Shown one piece after another: positions 14,046-22,482 of a stretch of DNA of 35,605 nt (positions within the stretch are counted from its first letter, which is position 1; each line of letters begins with the position of its first letter). The translations under genes were made by a program, and so were the position numbers. Below the pieces are notes generated by a model. That model was not told where the DNA came from, ran no database searches, and was given only the letters and a program-made list of their open reading frames with translations. The stretch is from a virus. Where the stretch lies: positions 1 through 35,605 of the IMG/VR virus record IMGVR_UViG_3300010885_031376. One strand, 5' to 3'.

Positions 14046-15319
14046 AGCGTGAAATTCCCACTAGGCACATTCGGGTTAAGCCCAGCGAGGCCGTAGCCAT
14101 CGCTAAAGCAAATCTTTTTGCCTGCGTTATATCGAGCAACCGCGCTGCCTTTAAGCGCTTCGTATTCTGCTTGCGCTGATTCAAATTCAAGTCCGCGTGA
14201 TCGCATTAAGCGGTAACGAAAACCTGCGGTCATGATTTCTTCGTCGAATAAACAAAAATCATCGTCTGAGATTATTGTTTCCCGAGGCGCATCTTGATAA
14301 ACCCAAGACATTCCGCCCGGTCCGTCGGTGTGCGTTGTTGCTGTCCAAGACGGCTGAACTTTCCCGCTATAGGTCGATGCACTAGCTTGATTCGTTGGGG
14401 TAACAGCCCGCATGTAGGTTGTTCCGTTGCACAAAACGTGTGCCCCGTATGCGTAAAGCGTTTCGGCTGCCCACGCTGGCGCTGAAACGTAATACCAAGA
14501 AACGCCACCATCTACGATTAAAGCGGTTCCCGTGCCACTCGGCCCGGTGCTTCCAGAGATTCCTTGAACAGAACATTGATAAAGGTTGCCGCCTTTAGTT
14601 ACATAATCGCCCGGCGAATATGCCGTAGTAGCTCCCCATGCCGCTGGAGCCAACGCTAGCCAAGAAACGCCACCATCTTGCCCAACACTAAAAGCAACCG
14701 TTGGCGGAATAGTTCCGGTTGTTCCGTTGGCGGAAGTTTTATAAATATTTCCTGCGTATGAACGATAGTAATTTCCATCAGCGAGACTAAGCACCGTGCT
14801 TGCTATCCACGGGATAGGCAAAATAAAGCTTCTTGATATATATTCAAAAGAAATTGGCCGTCCGACATCGCCCGCACCTGGCGGAGGGCTTATTTGAAAT
14901 TGTCCGCCGTTGCTGCTTCCATAACTGCTTGTTCCGTTCGCAATATCTGGCCCGAAAACACGATACGCTTTTCTGTTTTCTATCGTTACATAACCATATG
15001 TGCGGTAATTCCACTCGGAATCAGACATAGGCCCTTGCATCTGCCATCGATTGCCCTGATCCCAATGCGTTCCTTCTAAAGCACAATAGAAGTCCGCCGG
15101 AAGTTGGTAATTTGTGCGTTGAAATTCGAGGCGAAAAGTATATTTCTTTTTAAGTTGTGGCCAACATCGACAATCACGCAATTCAAAAGCAACTGCTCTG
15201 AAAAGAGCTATCATTTGAAGCGTCAAACTATCACTAGTCGAAACAAGCGCGGACGGCGCGGGTATGTTTAGCTCATAGCAGGCGTTTTGAATGATCGTAA
15301 GACAACTTGTTAAGGCCAT
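14042..15319 (-). CDS. Head-tail adaptor (P22 gp4 / T7 gp11-like) with three inserted repeats
   Basis: A 425-aa protein. The N-terminal ~170 residues (IIQNACYELNIPAPSALVST, LFRAVAFELRDCRCWPQLKK, FQRTNYQLPADFY) match podoviral adaptor proteins that bind under the portal. The helical C-terminus (FDEEIMTAGFRYRLMRSRGL, EYEALKGSAVARYNAGKK) completes that fold. Between them, about residues 183-342, lie three related modules, each with an AxTAYxxGxxV/Y-type strand and a DGGVSW- or GGMSW-like end. They look like surface decorations, perhaps carbohydrate-binding. Confidence 0.75.
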   Translation of the reverse strand: MALTSCLTIIQNACYELNIPAPSALVSTSDSLTLQMIALFRAVAFELRDCRCWPQLKKKYTFRLEFQRTNYQLPADFYCALEGTHWDQGNRWQMQGPMSDSEWNYRTYGYVTIENRKAYRVFGPDIANGTSSYGSSNGGQFQISPPPGAGDVGRPISFEYISRSFILPIPWIASTVLSLADGNYYRSYAGNIYKTSANGTTGTIPPTVAFSVGQDGGVSWLALAPAAWGATTAYSPGDYVTKGGNLYQCSVQGISGSTGPSGTGTALIVDGGVSWYYVSAPAWAAETLYAYGAHVLCNGTTYMRAVTPTNQASASTYSGKVQPSWTATTHTDGPGGMSWVYQDAPRETIISDDDFCLFDEEIMTAGFRYRLMRSRGLEFESAQAEYEALKGSAVARYNAGKKICFSDGYGLAGLNPNVPSGNFTL

Positions 15320-15322
15320 TCA

Positions 15323-16111
15323 TTATGCCCCCGTTCCCCACGTAACTGTTGCATAATTATTTAGCAAGTAAAGATCTGCTTGCGCTGTCAAGTCACCCGC
15401 TCCCGCCGACACAACTGCGCGAAGTTCAAGCATTGTCTTAGCCGGGAAAACAAGCCCTTCATCAAAGAAAATTTGCCCTTGTCCGGGGCAAAAACCCGTA
15501 TTTGTAAGTGATACCTGTCCTTCTCCGACACATTGCGTTACGCCGTTAACGTCGATAGTGTTTAAGAAAACGCTGAGGCTTCCTGTCGTCGTAATGCTTG
15601 AAAAATAGATATTACCCATCACGCCGATATAACCGGCTGGAATGGTATAAATAAAATCTGCTGCCCTTCCGTTTCCTAGCCCCACGGACGAACTAATACG
15701 GCTTTTAACCGCACCGGCTGCTGTAACGCGCACATCTACGTTCCCGGCGTTTACTCCGCCCGACCCGACTGATGCTAGATAGAATTTATTGACCGCAACA
15801 AGCGAAGTGTTAACCATCTGAACAGCCGTTACGCCGTTTAATGTTACAGTTTCCTTTGTGGGTGCAAATGTAGCGTCAAGCCCTTCGACAACAACCGTCC
15901 TTGCTCCCGTTCCCGCCGCCGTATCGCTTGCGCTAGACGATACAACTTCAAGAGCCGTGCCGGTAGTAAGCTTTGCGTAGGTTGATCCAGGAGCCCAAAC
16001 GGTTTGCGGACTATTTGAAATAGACGCATTCCGCCCGCGCATCTGAACTTTTTTGATTCCCTGAAGGCCATTTACGGCCATCAAGAGTTCTGGGGGTGGC
16101 CTTAAATCCAT
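15323..16111 (-). CDS. Virion structural protein, beta-rich (262 aa)
   Basis: A 262-aa protein of beta character. The opening LLMAVNGLQGIKKVQMRGRN and the block GARTVVVEGLDATFAPTKET then VTLNGVTAVQM resemble a structural protein found in marine and freshwater T7-like phages. The C-terminal half (YTIPAGYIGVMGNIYFSSIT) has a jelly-roll-like strand pattern. It lies between the fibre-like and adaptor genes, so it may decorate the head or neck. Exact role unknown. Confidence 0.65.
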   Translation of the reverse strand: MDLRPPPELLMAVNGLQGIKKVQMRGRNASISNSPQTVWAPGSTYAKLTTGTALEVVSSSASDTAAGTGARTVVVEGLDATFAPTKETVTLNGVTAVQMVNTSLVAVNKFYLASVGSGGVNAGNVDVRVTAAGAVKSRISSSVGLGNGRAADFIYTIPAGYIGVMGNIYFSSITTTGSLSVFLNTIDVNGVTQCVGEGQVSLTNTGFCPGQGQIFFDEGLVFPAKTMLELRAVVSAGAGDLTAQADLYLLNNYATVTWGTGA

Positions 16112-16123
16112 ATAGCCTTTATG

Positions 16124-16834
16124 TTAACCGCAAAACCATTGGTTAGCGGCCTGACAAAAACAAATCATTGTCTTTCCGCCTTGCCCGGTTACGCCCTGAA
16201 CGTAAGCAGTATTCGCGCCCAACGCGTTAATAGTTGCGCCGGTTGCTGGAAAAACTTTCGCAAACTTATTCGTTACACCGTTTTGGATAAAATGAACTTC
16301 CCCGATATTTCCCGCTGCGCAAGCTGGAAGAGTAACCACTTTTGTTTCGTCAAAGCCTGTTACTTGATGAAAGAATTTACCCGCCGTTAGTGGTCCGTCA
16401 CCCTGAACAGATGTCCCCGCGGCTACCGTTTCAATTACAGAAGCACTTTGTTGAACCCCTGCTGAAGCTGTAACGATCCCCGTGCTTGAAATTGTTCCTG
16501 TATTGGTTACGCCCGTAGTTGTGATGGCACCAGAAAAAGATCCCGTGCTTCCGACAACCGCACCTGTATAACCATTAGTATCAATTTTACCTTTTTCGGT
16601 TCCGTTAACAGTAACAGAAAGTTTTTTCCCGGTCGCAACCGGGAGGACGATATTGAGGTTCGTATCTACCCCGATCATGTTTTTATACATGTAACGCGAA
16701 ATGGCGGTAGAAAGCCCTAGCACCGACATTTGATCGGCGCTATTTGGGTAAATCGCTTCCGCAATCGGAATGCAACAAAACGACGTAATCAACACAAGCG
16801 CCGTAATTATGTAACTCTTTTTAAGCTTTCTCAT
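16124..16834 (-). CDS. Fibre-like virion protein with N-terminal signal peptide
   Basis: A 236-aa protein that starts MRKLKKSYIITALVLITSFC and has an AEA cleavage site near residue 27, a textbook Sec signal, which is unusual for a virion gene. After it come Gly/Thr/Ser repeats (GSTGSFSGAITTTGVTNTGT) typical of fibre shafts and a beta C-terminus (NIGEVHFIQNGVTNKFAKVF). It may be a short head or tail fibre. Export of a virion protein would be hard to explain, so the hydrophobic start could instead be a membrane-binding or assembly segment. Confidence 0.6.
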   Translation of the reverse strand: MRKLKKSYIITALVLITSFCCIPIAEAIYPNSADQMSVLGLSTAISRYMYKNMIGVDTNLNIVLPVATGKKLSVTVNGTEKGKIDTNGYTGAVVGSTGSFSGAITTTGVTNTGTISSTGIVTASAGVQQSASVIETVAAGTSVQGDGPLTAGKFFHQVTGFDETKVVTLPACAAGNIGEVHFIQNGVTNKFAKVFPATGATINALGANTAYVQGVTGQGGKTMICFCQAANQWFCG

Positions 16835-17078
16835 CTGATGCCTCTGGAATAGGTGCCGCTTCTACGGGCTGTTCTGGTTCTGGTTCCAATACGGGAATTA
16901 ATTGCGCCGGGTCTGGGTTTTGACTAATCCAAACTTGATACGCAATTGACGCCATATCGTCATCATCTACTGGCCGATGAACTTCGTTTCCTGGTCCGCC
17001 GTAGACATTAGCGATCACAACAGTTTTCCCGCGGTAGTCGCCCCAATAAAATCCGTTATAAAGACAGTTTTCGCTCAT
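16821..17078 (-). CDS. Unknown small acidic protein (85 aa)
   Basis: An 85-aa protein. Residues 1-55 are mixed (NCLYNGFYWGDYRGKTVVIA, DDDDMASIAYQVWISQNP), and the tail is Pro/Glu/Ala-rich (EPEPEQPVEAAPIPEASDEK) and probably disordered. It overlaps its neighbours by 4 and 14 bases within the structural unit. No family recognised. Confidence 0.6.
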   Translation of the reverse strand: MSENCLYNGFYWGDYRGKTVVIANVYGGPGNEVHRPVDDDDMASIAYQVWISQNPDPAQLIPVLEPEPEQPVEAAPIPEASDEKA

Positions 17079-17719
17079 ACGCCCGCTTGCTCTTTATGCT
17101 TGCCTTTTGATTCATGCTTTTCGGCTAACTGAGCTTGTAAAGCATAATACGCATCTTTCGCAGCTTCGATTTCTGCTTTAATCTTGCGATTCTCTTCAAC
17201 CATTGCCCGCATTTCTTCCGACCAAGATTGTTCTTTAGAAACTTCTTTGCCGCGAACGTGGCGGATAGCCTTATCTCGAACATTTTTCCCATCAATTCCA
17301 AGCCTGTAAACTTCATGGTCTTGATAAGCCGCGGCCTGCTCAACTGTGACAACGCCTAACTGGATGAGACCGATCTTTTCGTTCTCATTCAGCATGTCCC
17401 AATCTTCGATCTGTGTATCAGTCGAATCTTTGCCATTCATGAACCGTTCATATAGCGGGCCGGATTTGATGCGCTGCTCTTGCGTCATATCCTGAATGCG
17501 GCACGTATAGCTGGAAAGAGCATCGTTTCTAAACGAGACCATTTCCACGGGCTTATACGTTTCCGCATTGGCAATTTCTGTTGCTTTTCCGTCCATAATT
17601 TTATGAACGAAAAACTTAATTTGTTGTGTCCCGCTAGAACCCGCAACGGCTTTCATAATACCCCGTTGCGAAGTTCCTTCCCCCATCGTTGGGATGATAA
17701 ATTGTTCTGGTGCTGGCAT
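17075..17719 (-). CDS. Unknown virion-region protein with C-terminal coil (214 aa)
   Basis: A 214-aa protein. The N-terminal part has beta character (QQIKFFVHKIMDGKATEIAN, MVSFRNDALSSYTCRI), the middle has NENEKIGLIQLGVVTVEQA, and residues ~170-210 form a charged coiled coil (EEMRAMVEENRKIKAEIEAA) with a basic end. It lies downstream of the capsid and decoration genes. The role is unknown; a head-completion or scaffold-like function is possible. Confidence 0.6.
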   Translation of the reverse strand: MPAPEQFIIPTMGEGTSQRGIMKAVAGSSGTQQIKFFVHKIMDGKATEIANAETYKPVEMVSFRNDALSSYTCRIQDMTQEQRIKSGPLYERFMNGKDSTDTQIEDWDMLNENEKIGLIQLGVVTVEQAAAYQDHEVYRLGIDGKNVRDKAIRHVRGKEVSKEQSWSEEMRAMVEENRKIKAEIEAAKDAYYALQAQLAEKHESKGKHKEQAGV

Positions 17720-17734
17720 AGGCCGCGCCTCCTA

Positions 17735-18229
17735 TTAGCTGTTTAGAGTTCCGCCGAGAGCCGAAGGAGCCCAGCAAGAAATAACTGCTGCGCCGCCTGT
17801 TGTGTTCCCAACTGTCTGAGCCCCGATTGCAGTTCCGCCCGTTCCAGCAACTTTCGTTGTGCCAGTCGTAGTAAGCTTCGTATTTGCCGAAACAGCATTC
17901 GCAACGGATAGGTTAAACAAACCGTTTCCGCTGAAGAAGTAACCAAACTGACCACTCGAGATCGCTTGCTGCGGAACAACAACCGCGTTTGCTACCGATC
18001 CAATTGTAGTTGTGGTTGTTGCGGAGACGCTATAAAGCCCGTCTGCTGAGAGCTGGCACAAGTCACCTGCTGCAAACGTTGCGCTAGCTTTTGCGTATAC
18101 GTATGTTCCGGCGTTTGTAACAACAGTCGTCCCAAGCGCCTGGCCCGGTATGGTTAAGTGATCGGTATCCCCACCGATAACCGTCAAGCTCTGCCCAACT
18201 GCAAAACCGTCAACAATAAATGTAGCCAT
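17735..18229 (-). CDS. Head decoration-like protein (164 aa)
   Basis: A 164-aa beta-rich, Thr/Ala/Gly-rich protein directly downstream of the major capsid gene, the usual place for a decoration protein. It contains YAKASATFAAGDLCQLSADG and FGYFFSGNGLFNLSVANAVS, a pattern common in small capsid-associated proteins of phages (entry of a value, then a Gly-rich strand). The family call rests on position and composition. Confidence 0.65.
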   Translation of the reverse strand: MATFIVDGFAVGQSLTVIGGDTDHLTIPGQALGTTVVTNAGTYVYAKASATFAAGDLCQLSADGLYSVSATTTTTIGSVANAVVVPQQAISSGQFGYFFSGNGLFNLSVANAVSANTKLTTTGTTKVAGTGGTAIGAQTVGNTTGGAAVISCWAPSALGGTLNS

Positions 18230-18245
18230 CTATATTTACCTAAAA

Positions 18246-19259
18246 TTAAGAATCAAACATTACAAATTGAAGGCCAGGCGCTGAGCAAGTCATGTTGCCC
18301 ATCCAGATCATCAACTTAACTTTCGCGTCTTGGTTGATCGAATGAACTTCGGGAAGCGGTTCAAAGTTTGCATCTTTGTGAACACGCATTTTTAGAAACT
18401 TTGTGTTCAATCCATAAGTCAAATCAGACTGAACTTGTGTTTCTCCGCCGAAGTTAACACCGCCGCCCATGAATGCCGGAATGCCCTTGTAAATAAGGGT
18501 CTCGAAGCCTGCTTTCACAGTCTTAGCTTGATCGGAAGTAACGCGTTGTAGCGCTTGGAGAGCTGTATCAAGCAACTGATAGTGGGTTTGACCCATATAC
18601 AAGAGCTTGATTCGGTCTGTTCCCCGAGTCGTTTGGTTAATTGCGTAGTCAAGGTTTTGACGAATCGTTGAGGCAGTAGAAACAGCGCCGCCCGGTGCTG
18701 GTGATGTTACGTCGTTTACGCAGTCATATTTTACGTTTCGGTAAAATATCCCGCCGGTTGTCGAGCGGTCAATACCACCAACTGTTCCAGTTGTCGGAGT
18801 TTTAGAAATAAGAAGCTTAAGACCGCCGATTTGCAGACCATTGTCTGATGTTCCGTCAGACAACATATCTTGCTGATACTTGTTGTTCAGCGTGAATTCG
18901 GCATTTTTAACCCGCGCGGTTGCGAGCTTAATAATCCCTTCCTTACCAGAATCCATCCGCTCTTCTCGACCGTTAATCGTGACGGCAATTGCGAACTGTT
19001 TCCAGTCGAATTCTGCCGCCGTCATGGTCGGGTTAAACGAGGTATTTAGAACTTGGCCGCCATAGTAGCGAATAAACGATGCGTTTTCAGCATACGCCAT
19101 TTCTTCAATAATGGTTCGTCCGCCGCTTTCCATTTCGATCGCGTCGTATTCTTCCATCGAAGCTTGCAACGGGTTGTTGTTCGAGATGTCATCTCGCAAA
19201 ACACCTTGCCGGTTCCGCTGCATCGCGGTGATATATTCGCTTAATCCTGGTTCAGCCAT
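18246..19259 (-). CDS. Major capsid protein (HK97-fold)
   Basis: A 337-aa protein of the usual size and place for a podoviral coat protein, between the scaffold and decoration genes. Typical features are the N-terminal helical arm (SEYITAMQRNRQGVLRDDIS), the FDWKQFAIAVTINGREERM strand region, IKLLYMGQTHYQLLDTALQA and the C-terminal end VKLMIWMGNMTCSAPGLQFV. It forms the shell around the scaffold. An 8-bp hairpin lies just before its start, and AAGGG serves as ribosome site. Confidence 0.85.
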   Translation of the reverse strand: MAEPGLSEYITAMQRNRQGVLRDDISNNNPLQASMEEYDAIEMESGGRTIIEEMAYAENASFIRYYGGQVLNTSFNPTMTAAEFDWKQFAIAVTINGREERMDSGKEGIIKLATARVKNAEFTLNNKYQQDMLSDGTSDNGLQIGGLKLLISKTPTTGTVGGIDRSTTGGIFYRNVKYDCVNDVTSPAPGGAVSTASTIRQNLDYAINQTTRGTDRIKLLYMGQTHYQLLDTALQALQRVTSDQAKTVKAGFETLIYKGIPAFMGGGVNFGGETQVQSDLTYGLNTKFLKMRVHKDANFEPLPEVHSINQDAKVKLMIWMGNMTCSAPGLQFVMFDS

Positions 19260-19268
19260 AGCCCTTAT

Positions 19269-19291
19269 CGGCTAGGGTTACATCCTAGCCG
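19269..19291 (-). other. Intercistronic hairpin upstream of capsid gene
   Basis: CGGCTAGG (19269-19276) pairs with CCTAGCCG (19284-19291) around a 7-base loop. It sits in the only sizeable gap between scaffold (stop 19295) and capsid (start 19259). No T tract follows on the - strand, so it is not a typical terminator. It may mark an RNA processing site or stabilise the capsid message. Confidence 0.6.
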
Positions 19292-19294
19292 CCT

Positions 19295-20461
19295 TTAGTT
19301 GTTACCGAAAAATTGGTCATATAGTGCTTCTGCTGTGTCCCTGACGGATTCGCCGCTTTTGGCTTTTCCGACCGTAGGAATCGCGCCATTGCCACGAGAT
19401 TTGACAGAAGAAGACGCACGTTTGATTTCTTGGATGTTTTGAGAGCCACTGAGCTTTTGGCCGTTCGGAGCGAGATTCCCGGATTGGCTACGCGACATAA
19501 AGATTGCTTTCTTTGTCGCATCAGCCCAGTTAATACCGGGTGTGATCTGCTGAACGTAAGCTACTAAGGGTTTCAGCGCCTCTATTTGAGAGTCAGAATG
19601 CAATTCGGGATACAAATATTGCCCCGAAAGATTCCGTTCGTCTTTGAGAGCTTTGACCTGTTCCACGCCCGCCGCTAGTGCAGACTGGAAAGATCTTTCT
19701 TGTTCTCTCTTCTCGATAATAGCGGCAATATGCGCTTCCGTCAAAACATTTTGTTGCGGTTGTTGCTGAACTTGTGGCTGCTGTTGAACGTGGCCGCCTT
19801 GCTTCCGATATTGGTAAATCTGTTCCGGAGTAACACCCGCACGCATCATGGCTTCATGCATTCCGACAATCGGGTTTTCGACTATCCTTTGCTGCAATGC
19901 GCAAAGTTCCTGAAGCGCTGCCACCGGGCCGATTCTTTGCAAGTTCCATTTCGGCGTATAGAAGTCTACAAGCTGCTTAATTTCGCCAAAATGCTGTTTT
20001 TCCTGCTGGATTTGCTGTTTTTCTTGCGCAAGTTCTTGTTGAACACGCGTGATCTGCCCTTGGAAGCCGGTTAAGCTTTCCGAAACGTGCTTTTGAGCCG
20101 TTGGCGGTAAGGAGTTAAACCACTCTTTTTCTTGCGCCGAAAACCTAGCCGGTGCCTCATACTTAGTACCCGATTCTTTATCGAGCGGCTCTAGTTCTGA
20201 TGCCTCAATTACCGTTCGTTTTGGCCGACTCTTCGCAAGTGTCGCGGCTGCCTTACTAACCCGCTTATCAACCTTCTTAGGTTCTTCCGCTGGCTTTTCT
20301 TCCGCGGCTTCCTCCTTAACAGGTTCTTCAACCGGCGGAGTTTCTTCTTCATCGGGAATCTGTGCTTCTAATTCCTCGTAAGTTCGCCGCGCAGTTTCAG
20401 CAACGCTTTCCGGTTCGTCATTCTCTAGGATTTCCGTCTCGATCTCGTTCTCGCCTATCAT
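19295..20461 (-). CDS. Scaffolding protein
   Basis: A 388-aa protein directly upstream of the capsid gene. It has an acidic Glu/Pro-rich N-terminus (DEEETPPVEEPVKEEAAEEK), a long coiled coil (residues ~130-160, RVQQELAQEKQQIQQEKQHF), a Gln-rich linker near residue 225 (GGHVQQQPQVQQQPQQ) and a basic C-terminal segment that would bind the capsid. This is the standard plan of podoviral scaffolds. Its start overlaps the end of the upstream gene by 44 bases. Confidence 0.8.
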   Translation of the reverse strand: MIGENEIETEILENDEPESVAETARRTYEELEAQIPDEEETPPVEEPVKEEAAEEKPAEEPKKVDKRVSKAAATLAKSRPKRTVIEASELEPLDKESGTKYEAPARFSAQEKEWFNSLPPTAQKHVSESLTGFQGQITRVQQELAQEKQQIQQEKQHFGEIKQLVDFYTPKWNLQRIGPVAALQELCALQQRIVENPIVGMHEAMMRAGVTPEQIYQYRKQGGHVQQQPQVQQQPQQNVLTEAHIAAIIEKREQERSFQSALAAGVEQVKALKDERNLSGQYLYPELHSDSQIEALKPLVAYVQQITPGINWADATKKAIFMSRSQSGNLAPNGQKLSGSQNIQEIKRASSSVKSRGNGAIPTVGKAKSGESVRDTAEALYDQFFGNN

Positions 20462-20831
20462 AACTATAGTTCTCCATATTGTGATCCATTATTTTGCAGC
20501 GCTCTTTATCAAGTTCGGTTAACGGTGCCATGCCATCGCGCACCGCATACCAAGCTTTCGTTGCGTCTTCTTCTAACTGCCGCTGATACGCGTCCGTTTC
20601 GGTGAAATGCACCGGCTTGTCGGTTCGATGGTCATTTCCTTTTTCGATAACTCCATATCGTCGATATTCTGCGCGTAAACTGGCTTTCGATGTGTGAATA
20701 CGCCCGGAAACCATGCTTTCGAGCGGCTCAATTTCGTCTGTAATGACGCCATGCGTTTCGGTCTTCGGTTGTTCTCCATAAGGCACAAGCTTTCCAAGTT
20801 TCTCATCCCAAGTAAATTTCCCTCTGCTCAT
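20418..20831 (-). CDS. Conserved-type small protein before scaffold (137 aa)
   Basis: A 137-aa charged protein starting FTWDEKLGKLVPYGEQP after MSRGK, an opening I associate with small unknown proteins in podoviral head modules. It has many Asp, Glu and Arg residues (LDKERCKIMDHNMENYSYDR). It overlaps both the previous gene (4 bases) and the scaffold gene (44 bases, different frame). Function unknown; association with the head or scaffold is likely from position. Confidence 0.65.
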   Translation of the reverse strand: MSRGKFTWDEKLGKLVPYGEQPKTETHGVITDEIEPLESMVSGRIHTSKASLRAEYRRYGVIEKGNDHRTDKPVHFTETDAYQRQLEEDATKAWYAVRDGMAPLTELDKERCKIMDHNMENYSYDRRERDRDGNPRE

Positions 20832-21628
20832 ACAAAATCATCCAAAAACGCTCTAATTAATATTTCTTCGTCTTGCCTTTTCTTTTTTCTTTTAATTTCA
20901 TTCAGTCTCGCTATTTCCTTCTGTTCAGCGGCAATTCTTTCTTCTTCAATCCGCTGCGCTTCGAGCGCTAACATCCTAACGATAAGCGCTTGCTTAAATG
21001 CTTCATCAATTTGAAGTTGAGCTTGCTCCGCGCTTTCGGCAACAATGGCGTCAAGAGAGAATTTTCTTTCGAGCGGAAGTTCTTCTATTTTTTCGCGAAC
21101 ATCTTTCGCTAGTTGATGCAAAACTTGCTTGCGCTTTTTCTTTCCAAACTCAACGCGCCCCCACGTAACTTTCCCTGCGCCGTCATATGGCGGAACAATT
21201 ACTTTTGGCTTTTTCTTTCGAAAAATCGGCTCGACTGTGGCGCTTAAAGGATAAACGCGTTTTCTAATTATTTGCGGTTGTTGAAAATCCCACTTATCAA
21301 CGAGAATCGCAGGTGCTGGTGCTATTGGGTTTGGATCTAAGAATGTCGCTGGCGATAGATGGCTTAAAGATCGCTTTGAATCTATTCTGCTTGGCGCATA
21401 TCCTGACCATCTATCCGCGGAAGTAACTTCTTTTCTTGTCGCGGCTAACGGGTCAATCGCATACCAGCCTTGTTGCCGTTGCGTAACCTGAACTGGTCTT
21501 TGATTTGTTATCGGTGCCCACGAATCCACTGTCGGAGTGGCAATAAACGGGCACCATGCAAGACTGGTATATATAACCGTCCGAACGAATGTAACGGCTA
21601 CGTCTGATTTTGGAAAATCATTAGCCAT
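20828..21628 (-). CDS. Unknown structural-region protein with C-terminal coil (266 aa)
   Basis: A 266-aa protein. The first ~130 residues are Pro/Trp-containing and appear weakly folded (TSLAWCPFIATPTVDSWAPI, YAIDPLAATRKEV); residues ~130-150 form a basic patch (FRKKKPKVIVPPYD). The last ~100 residues form a highly charged coiled coil (AQRIEEERIAAEQKEIARLN). It ends four bases inside the next gene. No family is recognised. Confidence 0.6.
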   Translation of the reverse strand: MANDFPKSDVAVTFVRTVIYTSLAWCPFIATPTVDSWAPITNQRPVQVTQRQQGWYAIDPLAATRKEVTSADRWSGYAPSRIDSKRSLSHLSPATFLDPNPIAPAPAILVDKWDFQQPQIIRKRVYPLSATVEPIFRKKKPKVIVPPYDGAGKVTWGRVEFGKKKRKQVLHQLAKDVREKIEELPLERKFSLDAIVAESAEQAQLQIDEAFKQALIVRMLALEAQRIEEERIAAEQKEIARLNEIKRKKKRQDEEILIRAFLDDFV

Positions 21629-22228
21629 TTAGCCCCCTATCATGACAACGCGGCGAAATATTTGCGTGTCAACTGACGGAACGTAAATAGAAGAAACAAC
21701 CGGAGTAAATCCGATATGCGCAAGAGTTGAACTTCCTGATTGCGGTGATGATGTGCCGATATAAACGTAACAAATGGTCGTGGCGAAAGTTACACGAACT
21801 TTTGTGTTAGATCCTGGCCAATTTGCCCCGCTGTAAATTGTTCCGGTTGCATCGTAGAATTGATCATTCGAAGATCCCGACGATTTGTCTATTGTAAGAA
21901 GAACGGAGGACGTGTCTTTTAATTGGAGGTATTGATATCCTTGCGAACTATTTTCATCGCCTAGCGCAATATCAACGTCGTAAGTTCCCGCAGTAATATC
22001 TAGACGCCAAAAAGCTTGCGTCCCATTCGCTCTTTGGTTAACTCCCGCAAGCCGCCTATCCACTGAGTTACTTCTATCACGCCGCAAATCTTGAAAAGAG
22101 TTCCAACCAAACGTTTGACTTGCTCTTGTAGTCGGATAAAGATCGTTTTCCCCCGATACGTACGTTTCGCCGGTGCCGTCCGTTACAAATCCCGCTGTAT
22201 CGCGAAAATTAAAACCAAAATAAGGCAT
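21629..22228 (-). CDS. Malectin/CBM-like beta domain protein (199 aa)
   Basis: A 199-aa protein whose sequence reads like a malectin or rhamnogalacturonan-esterase N-terminal beta domain: FGFNFRDTAGFVTDGTGETY, then FGWNSFQDLRRDRSNSVDRR, FWRLDITAGTYDVDIALGD and a late VRVTFATTICYVYIG. Such modules bind carbohydrate. In the head gene cluster it is likely a surface decoration. The family assignment is by pattern only. Confidence 0.6.
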   Translation of the reverse strand: MPYFGFNFRDTAGFVTDGTGETYVSGENDLYPTTRASQTFGWNSFQDLRRDRSNSVDRRLAGVNQRANGTQAFWRLDITAGTYDVDIALGDENSSQGYQYLQLKDTSSVLLTIDKSSGSSNDQFYDATGTIYSGANWPGSNTKVRVTFATTICYVYIGTSSPQSGSSTLAHIGFTPVVSSIYVPSVDTQIFRRVVMIGG

Positions 22229-22482
22229 TAGATAACCTTAATTTTCCCTTTTTCGTAAAGGTCTAGCTTTTTTTCAAAAGGAAAGTGGTCGACGCAAGAT
22301 GCGCCGCCGCACGTCATACCTTTGCACGCCATGCAATAGCTGCGCTTAATGCCGGAGCCCTTAACCCATTGGAAATGACCCCCGCAATGAACACACTGAA
22401 CGGTGTCTGCTTCGGAGATCATCCCCTCTGGACTTGTAAAAATAACAGTCCCGCTTGGTTTGCGAACGCTGCTTTCAAACAT
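22228..22482 (-). CDS. Zinc-finger-like small protein (84 aa)
   Basis: An 84-aa protein with four or more cysteines in metal-binding spacing: CVHCGGHF, then YCMACKGMTCGGASC and an FPFEKKLDLYEKGK end. Proteins of this plan are often found beside phage portal genes. The likely role is structural zinc binding. It overlaps its neighbours by one base on each side (TAATG). Confidence 0.7.
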   Translation of the reverse strand: MFESSVRKPSGTVIFTSPEGMISEADTVQCVHCGGHFQWVKGSGIKRSYCMACKGMTCGGASCVDHFPFEKKLDLYEKGKIKVI

